Below, one piece after another: positions 53,001-63,769 of a stretch of DNA of 64,000 nt. Each line of letters opens with the position of its first letter. Position 1 is the first letter of the stretch. Under the pieces are notes generated by a model, which was not told where the DNA came from, made no database searches, and was given only the letters and a program-made list of their open reading frames with translations. The DNA lies in the NCBI RefSeq assembly GCF_051020955.1, contig NW_027476264.1:1-64000 (forward strand), written 5' to 3'. The translations under genes were made by a program, and so were the position numbers. This DNA comes from Megalopta genalis. Its lineage: Eukaryota > Arthropoda > Insecta > Hymenoptera > Halictidae.

Positions 53001-56000
53001 CCATGAGAAACACATTATTTAGCTGCAAATCAGTGCGAAGTAGAAGGCTCGGGTTCAAATCAAAGCAATTCAAATGGTTCATCTTCAAATACTTGTGAAA
53101 GACATGATTTAGCTTCAACTGCATGCGATACACATGATTTAGCTTCAAATCAATGCGATGTAGAAGGTTTAGCTTCAAATCCATGCAAAACACGTGATTT
53201 ATCTTCCAATTAATGCGAAGTAAAAGGCTTATCTGCAAATCCATGCGATACAAATTGTTTAGCTTCAAATACTTGGGATATACATGATTTAGCTTCAACT
53301 GCACTCGAAACAAACGAGTTAGCTTCAAATACATGCGAAAAACATGATTTAGCTTCAAATCAATGCGAAATAGAAGGCTTATCTTCAAATCCATGCGATA
53401 GAATTTGTTTAGCTTCAAATACTTGGGATATACATGATTTAGCTTCAACTGCACTCGATACAAACGAGTTAGCTTCAAATACATGCGAAACACATGATTT
53501 AGATTCAAAACAATGCGTATTAGAAGGCTTAGCTTCAAATCCATGCGAAACGAATGATTTAGCTTTAAATACTTGCAGTATAAATGAAAGAGCTTCAAAT
53601 GCAAGCGAAACAAACGATTTAGCTTCAAATCAATGCGAAATAGAAGGCTTAGCTTTAACGCCATGCGAATCGAATGATTTAGGTTCAAATACTTGCGAAT
53701 ATGAGGGATACAGCTTCAAATGCATGCGAAACCAACCAGTTAGCTTCAAGTCCACGCGAAAGACATGATTTAGCTTCAAATCAATGCGACACACATGATT
53801 TAGCTTCAAATCAATGCGAAGTAGAAGGCTTAGCTTCAAATCCATGCGAAACACATGGTTTAGATGCAAATCAATGCAATGTAGACGGTTTAGCTTTAAA
53901 TCCATCTGAAACATATAATTTAGCTTCAGATACTTGCGATATAAGTGATATAGCTTCAAACGCAGACGAAACCAACCAGTTAGCTTCAAATCGAAGCAAA
54001 ACGCATGATTTAGCTTCAAATGCAGGCGAAACAAATGGCTTAGCTTCAACAACTTGTGATATACATGATTTAGATTCAACTGCATGCGAAACAAACGAGT
54101 TAGCTTCAAATACATGCTAAACACATGATTTAGCTTCAAACCAATGCGATGTAGAAGGTTTAGCTTCAAATCCGCGCGAAACAAATGATTTACATTCAAA
54201 TACTTGCGATATAAGTAATATAGCTTCAAATGCAGGAGAGACAAATGAGTTAGCTTCAAATCCACGCGAAACACATGATTCAACTTCAAATCAATACGAT
54301 GTAGAATGTTTAGCTTCAAATCCGCGCGAAACAAACGATTTAGCTTCAGATACTTGCGATATAAGTGATATAGCTTCAAATGCAGGCGAAACGAACGAGT
54401 TAGCTTCAAATCCATGCGAAACACCTTGTTTCTCTTCAAATCAATGCGAAACACGTGATTTAGCTTCAAATTCATGCGAAACGCATGGTTTTGCTTGATA
54501 TTCATGCGAAACAAATGGTGCTGCTTCAAATACTTGTGATATACATAATTTAGCTTCAACAGCTTGCGAAACAAAGGAGTTAGCTTCAAATCCATGCGAT
54601 ACACATGATTTAGCTTCAAATCAATGCGATGTAGAAGGTTTAGCTTCAAATCAATTAGAGGTAGAAGGTTCAGCTTCAAATCAATAGAATATAGAAGGTT
54701 TAGCTTCAAATCAATGCGATGTAGAAGGTTTAGCTTCAAATCCATACGAAACACATGATTTAGCTTCAAATCTATTCGAAGGACAAGACTTAGATTCAAA
54801 TCCATGCGAAACAAATGATTTAGCTTCAAATGAATGCGAAGTAGAAGGCTTAGCTTCAAATCCATGCAAAACAAATGGTTTTGCTACAAATACTTGTGAT
54901 ATACATTATTTAGATACAACTGCATGCGAAACAAACGAGATACCTTCAAATCCATGCTATATACATGATTTAGCTTCAAATCAATGCGATGTAGTAGGTT
55001 TAGCTTCAAATCCATGCGATACACAAGATTTAGTTTCAAATCAATGCGATGTATTAGGTTCAGCTTCAAATCCATTCGACACATATGATTTAGCTTCAAA
55101 TACTTGCGATATAAGTGATATAGCTTCAAAAGCAGGAGGAACAAACGAGGTAGCTTCAATTCCATGCGAAACAAATGATTTAGCTTCAAATCAATGCGAA
55201 GTAGAAGGCGTAGCTTCAAATCCATGCGAAACAAATGGTTTAGCTACAAATACTTGTGATATAGATTATTTAGCTACAACTGCATGCGAAACTAACGAGT
55301 TAGCTTCAAATCCATGCGAAACACACGATTTATCTTCAAATCAATGCGATGTAGAAAGTTTGCTTCAAATCCATGCGACACATATGATTTAGCTTCAAAT
55401 CCATGCGAAACACATGATTCAGCTGCAAATCAATGCGATGTAGAAGGTTTATCTTCAAATCCTTGCGAAACACATTATTTAGCTGCAAATCAGTGCGAAG
55501 TAGAAGGGTCGGGTTCAAATCAATGCGATTCAAATGGTTCATCTTCAAATCCATGCGAAAGACATGATTTAGCTGCAAATCAATGCGATGTAGAAGGTTT
55601 AGCTTCAAATCCATGCGAGAAACATGATTTAGCTTCAAATCAATGCGATGTAGAAGTTTTAGCTTCAAAACAATAAGAGGTAGAAGGTTTAGCTTCAAAT
55701 CAATATAATGTAGAAGGTTTAGCTTCAAATCAATGCGATGTAGAAGGTTTAGCTTCAAATCCATACGAAACACATGATTTAGCTTCAAATCAATTCGAAG
55801 GACAAGGCTTAGATTCAAATCCATGCGAAACAAATGATTTAGCTTCAAATCAATGCGATGTAGAAGGTTTAGCTTCAAATCCATGCGATGCACATGATTT
55901 AGCTTCAAATACTTGCGATATAAGATATATAGCTTCAAATACATTCGAAACGAACGAGTTAGCTTCAAATCCATGCGATACACATGATTTAGCTTCAAAT

Positions 56001-56353
56001 CAATGCGATGTAGAAGGTTTAGCTTCAAATGCATGACATACACAAGATTCAGCTTCAAATCAATTCGAAGGACAAGTCTTAGATTCAAATCCATGCGAAA
56101 CAAATGATTTAGCTTCAAATGAATGCGAAGTAGAAGGCTTAGCTTCAAATCAATGCGATGTAGAAGGTTTAGCTTCAAATCAATAAGAGGTAGAAGGTTC
56201 TGCTTCAAATCAATAGAATATAGAAGGTTTAGCTTCAAATCAATGCGATGTAGAAGGTTTAGCTTCAAATCCATACGAAACACATGATTTAGCTTCAAAT
56301 CAATTCGAAGGACAAGGCTTAGATTCAAATCCATGCGAAACAAATGATTTAGC
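50054..56353 (+). repeat. Second HOR family, copy B and start of the next (5.6-6.2 kb)
   Basis: This is the head-to-tail partner of 44862-50053. Bases 55654-56353 match 49441-50140 (offset 6,213), so the HOR begins a further cycle. Variation in period between copies indicates ongoing gain and loss of monomer blocks. A TATATATATA disruption at about 51806 marks the point where the +5,192-bp match ends. Confidence 0.86.
53214..54614 (+). repeat. Diverged sub-block within HOR copy B
   Basis: This is the counterpart of 47600-49000 at +5,614 bp, with scattered single substitutions (for example ACACATG versus AAACATG near 47727 and 53341). It shows that old, diverged monomers were carried along passively in a recent multi-kilobase duplication. 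Confidence 0.82.
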
Positions 56354-59300
56354 TTCAAATGAATGCGAAGTAGAAGGCTTAGATTCAAATCCATGCAAAA
56401 CAATTGGTTTAGCTACAAATACTTGTGATATACATTATTTAGCTACAACGGCATGCGAAATAAACGAGATAGCTTCAAATCCATGCTATATACATGATTT
56501 AGCTTCAAATCAATGCGATGTAGAAGGTTTAGCTTCAAATCCATGCGATACACAAGATTTAGCTTCAAATCAATGCGATGTAGAAGGTTTAGCTTCAAAT
56601 CAATAAGAGGTAGAAGGTTCTGCTTCAAATCAATAGAATATAGAAGGTTTAGCTTCAAATCAATGCGATGTAGAAGGTTTAGCTTCAAATCCATACGAAA
56701 CACATGATTTAGCTTCAAATCAAATCGAAGGACAAGGCTTTGATTCAAATCCATCCGAAACAAATGATTTAGCTTCAAATCAATGCGATGTAGAAGGTTT
56801 AGCAACAAATCCATGCGATACACATGATTTAGCTTCGAATACTTGCGATATAAGCGATATAGCTTCAAATACAGGCGAAACGAACGAGTTAGCTTCAAAT
56901 CCATGCGAAAGACATGATTCAGCTGCAAATCAATGCGATGTAGAAGGTTTAGCTTCAAATCCATGCGAACACATTATTTAGCTGCAAATCAGTGCGAAGT
57001 AGAAGGGTCGGGTTCAAATCATTGCGATTCAAATGGTTGTTCTTCAAATACTTGTGAAAGTCATGATTTAGATTCAACTGCATGCGAAACACATGATTTA
57101 GCTTCAAATCAATGCGATGTAGAAGGTTTAGCTTCAAATCCATGCAAAACACGTGATTTAACTTCCAATTAATGCGAAGTAGAAGGCTTAGCTTCAAATC
57201 CATGCGAATCAAATGGTTTAGCTTCAAATACTTGTGATATACGTTATTTAGATTTAACTGCGTGCGCAACGAACGAGTTAGCTTCAAATCCATGCGAAAC
57301 ACATTATTTAGCTGCAAATCAATGCGATGAAGAAGGTTTAGCTTCAAATGAATAGAATGTAGAAGGTTTAGCTTCAAGTCAATGCGATGTAGAAGGTTTA
57401 GCTTCAAGTCAATGCGATGTAGAAGGTTTAGCTTCAAATCCATACGAAACACATGATTTAGCTTCAAATCAATTCGAATGACAAGGCTTTGATTCAAATC
57501 CATGCGAAACAAATGATTTAGCTTCAAATCAATGCGATGTAGAAGGTTTAGCTTCAAATCCATGCGATACACATGATTTAGCTTCAAATACTTGCGATAT
57601 AAGTGATATAGCTTCAAATACAGGCGAAACGAACGAAGTTAGCTTAAAATCCACGCGATACACATGATTTAGCTTTAAATCCAATGCGATGTAGATGGTT
57701 TAGCTTCAAATCCTTGACATACACAAGATTTAGCTTCAAATCAATGCGATGTAGAAGGTTTAGCTTCAAATGCATGACATACACAAGATTCAGCTTCAAA
57801 TAAATTCGAAGGACAAGGCCTTAGATTCAAATCCATGCGAAACAAATGATTTAGGCTTCAAATACTTGTGATATACATTATTTAGCTACAACTGCATGCG
57901 CAACGAACGAGTTAGCGTCAAATCAATGCAAATCAATGCGATGAAGAAGGATTAGCTTCAAATCCGTGCGAAACAAATGATGTAGCTTCAAACGCTTGGG
58001 TGTAAGTGATATAGCTTCAAATGAAGACTAATCAATCGAGTTAGCTTCAAAATCCACGCGATACACATGATTTGGCTTCAAATACTAGCGATATAAGTGA
58101 TGTAGATTCAACTGCAGGCGAAACGAACGAGTTATCTTCAAATCATGCGAAAGACACATGATTTAGCTTCAAATCAATGCGATGTAGAAGGTTTAGCTTC
58201 AAATCCATGCGATACACAAGATTTAGCTTCAAATCAATGCGATGTAGTAGGTTCAGCTACAAATCCATGCGACACATTCGATTTAGCTTCAAATACTTGC
58301 GATATAAGTGATATAGCTTCAAAAGCTGTAGGAACAAACGAGGCAGCTTCAATTTCATGCGAGAAACATGATTTAGCTTCAAATCAATGCGATATAGAAT
58401 GTTTAGCTTCAAATGCATGACATACACAAGATTCAGCTTCAAATAAATTCGAAGGGACAAGGCTTAGATTCAAATCCATGCGAAACAAATGATTTAGCTT
58501 CAAATGAATGCGACGTAGAAGGCTTAGCTTCAAATCCATGCAAAACAAAATGGTTTAGCTACAAATACTTGTGATATACATCATTTAGCTACAACTGCAT
58601 GCTATACGAACGAGTTAGCCTTGAAATCCATGCGATTCACATGATTTAGCTTCAAAATCAATGCGATGTAGAAGGTTTAGCTTCAAATCCATGCGATACA
58701 CAAGATTTAGCTTCAAATCAATGCGATGTAGAAGGTTTAGTTTCAAATCAATAAGAGGTAGAAGGTACTGCTTCAAATCAATAGAATATAGAAGGTTTAG
58801 CTCAAATCAATCCGATGTAGAAGGTTTAGCTTCAAATCCATACGAAACACATGATTTAGCTTCAAATCAATTCGAAGGACAAGGCTTAGATTCAAATCCA
58901 TGCAGAAACAAATGATTTAGCTTCAAATGAATGCGAAGTAGAAGGCTTAGCCTTCAAATCCATGCAAAACAAATGGTTTTAGCTACAAATACTTGTGATA
59001 TACATTATTTAGCTACAACTGCATGCGAAATAAACGAGATAGCTTCAAATCCATGCTATATACATGATTTAGCTTCAAATCAATGCGATGTAGAAGGTTT
59101 AGCTTCAAATCCATGCGATACACAAGATTTAAGCTTCAAATCAATGCGATATAGAAGTTTTAGCTTCAAAACAATAAGAGGTAAAAGGTTTAGCTTCAAA
59201 TCAATAGAATGTAGAAGGTTTAGCTTCAAATCAATGCGATGTAGAAGGTTTAGCTTCAAATGCATACGAAACACATGATTTAGCTTCAATCAATTCGAAG

Positions 59301-59759
59301 GACAAGGCTTATATTCAAATCCATGCGAAACAAATAATTTAGCTTCAAACCAATGCGATGTAGAAGGTTTAGCTTCAAATCCATGCGATACACATGATTT
59401 AGCTTCAAATACTTGCGATATAAGTGATCTAGCTTCAAATACAGGCGAAACGAACGAGTTAGCTCCAAATCCATGCGAAACACATGATTCAGCTGCAAAT
59501 CAATGCGATGTAGAAGGTTTATCTTCAAACTCCTTGCGAAACACATTATTTAGCTGCATATCAGTGCGAAGTAGAAGGGTCGGGTTCAAATCAATGCGAT
59601 TCAAATGGTTCATCTTCAAATCCATGCGAAAGACATGATTCAGCTGCAAATCAATGCGATGTAGAAGGTTTAGCTTCAAATCCATGCGATACACAAGATT
59701 TAGCTTCAAATCAATGCGATGTAGAAGGTTTAGCTTCAAATCTAATAAGAGTTAGAAGG
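56200..59759 (+). repeat. 3.57-kb tandem unit, copy 1
   Basis: Bases 56200-57630 recur at about +3,569 bp (119 monomers minus one) with few differences. The rest of this unit matches 61.2-63.2 kb only after allowing about 25 single-base indels. The GCGAACACAT deletion monomer is at 56965 and 60534. Confidence 0.88.
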
Positions 59760-60181
59760 TTCAGCTTCAAATCAATAGAATATAGAAGGTTTAGCTTCAA
59801 ATCAATGCCGATGTAGAAGGTTTAGCTTCAAATCCATACGAAACACATGATTTAGCTTCAAATCAATTCGAAGGACAAGGCTTAGATTCAAATCCATGCG
59901 AAACAAATGATTTAGCTTCAAATGATATGCGAAGTAGAAGGCTTTAGCTTCAAATCCATGCAAAAACAATTGGTTTAGCTACAAATTACTTGTGATATAC
60001 ATTATTTTAGCTACAACGGCATGCGAAATAAACGAGATAGCTTCAAATCCATGCTATATACATGATTTAGCTTCAAATCAATGCGATGTAGAAGGTTTAG
60101 CTTCAAATCCATGCGATACACAAGATTTAGCTTCAAATCAATGCGATGTAGAAGGTTTAGCTTCAAATCAATAAGATGGTA
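57630..60181 (+). other. Indel-dense tract, probable residual sequencing error
   Basis: Relative to neighbouring copies this tract has about 25 one- or two-base indels, mostly +1 duplications of an adjacent base: CAAGGCCTTAG, TTTAGGCTTC, GAAGGGACAAG, CAAAATGG, TTAGCCTTGAA, GGTTTTAGC, ATTTAAGC, GCAAAAACAATT, TTATTTTAGC, AAGATGGTAG. Losses include GCTTGGGTG, TTCAAATCATGCG and TAGCTCAAATC. Nothing similar occurs in the first 57 kb. The pattern fits unpolished long-read consensus and not biological divergence. Confidence 0.75.
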
Positions 60182-63170
60182 GAAGGTTCTGCTTCAAATC
60201 AATAGAATATAGAAGGTTTAGCTTCAAATCAATGCGATGTAGAAGGTTTAGCTTCAAATCCATACGAAACACATGATTTAGCTTCAAATCAAATCGAAGG
60301 ACAAGGCTTTGATTCAAATCCATCCGAAACAAATGATTTAGCTTCAAATCAATGCGATGTAGAAGGTTTAGCAACAAATCCATGCGATACACATGATTTA
60401 GCTTCGAATACTTGCGATATAAGTGATATAGCTTCAAATACAGGCGAAACGAACGTGTTAGCTTCAAATCCATGCGAAAGACATGATTCAGCTGCAAATC
60501 AATGCGATGTAGAAGGTTTAGCTTCAAATCCATGCGAACACATTATTTAGCTGCAAATCAGTGCGAAGTAGAAGGGTCTGGTTCAAATCATTGCGATTCA
60601 AATGGTTGTTCTTCAAATACTTGTGAAAGTCATGATTTAGCTTCAACTGCATGCGAAACACATGATTTAGCTTCAAATCAATGCGATGTAGAAGGTTTAG
60701 CTTCAAATCCATGCAAAACACGTGATTTAACTTCCAATTAATGCGAAGTAGAAGGCTTAGCTTCAAATCCATGCGAATCAAATGGTTTAGCTTCAAATAC
60801 TTGTGATATACGTTATTTAGATTTAACTGCGTGCGCAACGAACGAGTTAGCTTCAAATCCATGCGAAACACATTATTTAGCTGCAAATCAATGCGATGAA
60901 GAAGGTTTAGCTTCAAATCAATAGAATGTAGAAGGTTTAGCTTCAAGTCAATGCGATGTAGAAGGTTTAGCTTCAAGTCAATGCGATGTAGAAGGTTTAG
61001 CTTCAAATCCATACGAAACACATGATTTAGCTTCAAATCAATTCGAATGACAAGGCTTTGATTCAAATCCATGCGAAACAAATGATTTAGCTTCAAATCA
61101 ATGCGATGTAGAAGGTTTAGCTTCAAATCCATGCGATACACATGATTTAGCTTCAAATACTTGCGATATAAGTGATATAGCTTCAAATACAGGCGAAACG
61201 AACAAGTTAGCTAAAATCCACGCGATACACATGATTTAGCTTTAAATCAATGCGATGTAGATGGTTTAGCTTCAAATCCTTGACATACACAAGATTTAGC
61301 TTCAAATCAATGCGATGTAGAAGGTTTAGCTTCAAATGCATGACATACACAAGATTCAGCTTCAAATAAATTCGAAGGACAAGGCTTAGATTCAAATCCA
61401 TGCGAAACAAATGATTTAGCTTCAAATACTTGTGATATACATTATTTAGCTACAACTGCATGCGCAACGAACGAGTTAGCGTCAAATCAATGCAAATCAA
61501 TGCGATGAAGAAGGATTAGCTTCAAATCCGTGCGAAACAAATGATGTAGCTTCAAACGCTTGGGGTGTAAGTGATATAGCTTCAAATGAAGACTAATCAA
61601 TCGAGTTAGCTTCAAAATCCACGCGATACATGATTTAGCTTCAAATACTAGCGATATAAGTGATGTAGATTCAACTGCAGGCGAAACGAACGAGTTATCT
61701 TCAAATCCATGCGAAACACATGATTTAGCTTCAAATCAATGCGATGTAGAAGGTTTAGCTTCAAATCCATGCGATACACAAGATTTAGCTTCAAATCAAT
61801 GCGATGTAGTAGGTTCAGCTTCAAATCCATGCGACACATTCGATTTAGCTTCAAATACTTGCGATATAAGTGATATAGCTTCAAAAGCTGTAGGAACAAA
61901 CGAGGCAGCTTCAATTCCATGCGAGAAACATGATTTAGCTTCAAATCAATGCGATATAGAAGGTTTAGCTTCAAATGCATGACATACACAAGATTCAGCT
62001 TCAAATAAATTCGAAGGACAAGGCTTAGATTCAAATCCATGCGAAACAAATGATTTAGCTTCAAATGAATGCGACGTAGAAGGCTTAGCTTCAAATCCAT
62101 GCAAAACAAATGGTTTAGCTACAAATACTTGTGATATACATCATTTAGCTACAACTGCATGCTATACGAACGAGTTAGCTTGAAATCCATGCGATTCACA
62201 TGATTTAGCTTCAAATCAATGCGATGTAGAAGGTTTAGCTTCAAATCCATGCGATACACAAGATTTAGCTTCCAATCAATGCGATGTAGAAGGTTTAGTT
62301 TCAAATCAATAAGAGGTAGAAGGTTCTGCTTCAAATCAATAGAATATAGAAGGTTTAGCTTCAAATCAATCCGATGTAGAAGGTTTAGCTTCAAATCCAT
62401 ACGAAACACATGATTTAGCTTCAAATCAATTCGAAGGACAAGGCTTAGATTCAAATTCATGCGAAACAAATGATTTAGCTTCAAATGAATGCGAAGTAGA
62501 AGGCTTAGCTTCAAATCCATGCAAAACAAATGGTTTAGCTACAAATACTTGTGATATACATTATTTAGCTACAACTGCATGCGAAATAAACGAGATAGCT
62601 TCAAATCCATGCTATATACATGATTTAGCTTCAAATCAATGCGATGTAGAAGGTTTAGCTTCAAATCCATGCGATACACAAGATTTAGCTTCAAATCAAT
62701 GCGATGTAGAAGTTTTAGCTTCAAAACAATAAGAGGTAGAACGTTTAGCTTCAAATCAATAGAATGTAGAAGGTTTAGCTTCAAATCAATGCGATGTAGA
62801 AGGTTTAGCTTCAAATGCATACGAAACACATGATTTAACTTCAAATCAATTCGAAGGACAAGGCTTATATTCAAATCCATGCGAAACAAATAATTTAGCT
62901 TCAAACCAATGCGATGTAGAAGGTTTAGCTTCAAATCCATGCGATACACATGATTTAGCTTCAAATACTTGCGATATAAGTGATCTAGCTTCAAATACAG
63001 GCGAAACGAACGAGTTAGCTCCAAATTCATGCGAAACACATGATTCAGCTGCAAATCAATGCGATGTAGAAGGTTTAGCTTCAAATCCATGCGAAACAAA
63101 TTATTTAGCTGCAAATAGGTGCGAAGTAGAAGGCTTGGGTTCAAATCAATGCGATTCAAATGGTTCATCT
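59760..63170 (+). repeat. 3.57-kb tandem unit, copy 2
   Basis: This is the partner of the previous unit. From 60182 on it keeps a clean 30-bp lattice with few slips. It can serve as the reference against which the indel-rich 57630-60181 tract is judged. The match fades at about 63080-63170. Confidence 0.86.
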
Positions 63171-63769
63171 TCAAATACTTGTGAAAGACATGATTTAGCT
63201 TCAACTGCATGCGAAACACACGATTTAGCTGCAAATCAATGCGATGAAGAAGGTTTAGCTTCAAATCAATAAGAGGTAGAAGGTTCAGCTTCAAATCAAT
63301 AGAATATAGAAGGTTTAGCTTCAAATCAATGCGATGTAGAAGGTTTAGCTTCAAATCCATACGAAACACATGATTTAGCTTCAAATCAATTCGAATGACA
63401 AGGCTTAGATTCAAATCCATGCGAAACAAATGATTTAGCTTCAAATCAATGCGATGTAGAAGGCTTAGCTTCAAATCCATGCAAAACAAATGGTTTAGCT
63501 ACCAATACTTGTGATATACATTATTTAGCTACAACTGCATGCGAAACGAACGAGTTAGATTCAAATCCATGCGATACACATGATTTAGCTTCAAATCAAT
63601 GCGATGTGAAAGGTTTAGCTTCAAATCCATGCGATACACAAGATTTAGCTTCAAATCAATGCGATGTAGAAGGTTTAGCTTCAAATCCACGCGATGTAGA
63701 AGGTTTAGCTTCAAATCCACGCGAAACAAATGATTTAGCTTCAAACACTTGGGGTTTAAGTGATATAGC
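63171..63769 (+). repeat. Ordinary satellite monomers
   Basis: Clean 30-bp lattice, with a TAA/TAG stop dyad at about 63270-63303 and a duplicated short monomer CCACGCGATGTAGAAGG near 63687-63705. Confidence 0.85.

Noticed and set aside
54640..54680. Restored reading frame at CAATTAGAGG as evidence of selection
   Set aside because: A single base difference in one of about 30 copies is equally explained by chance mutation or by an ancestral variant.
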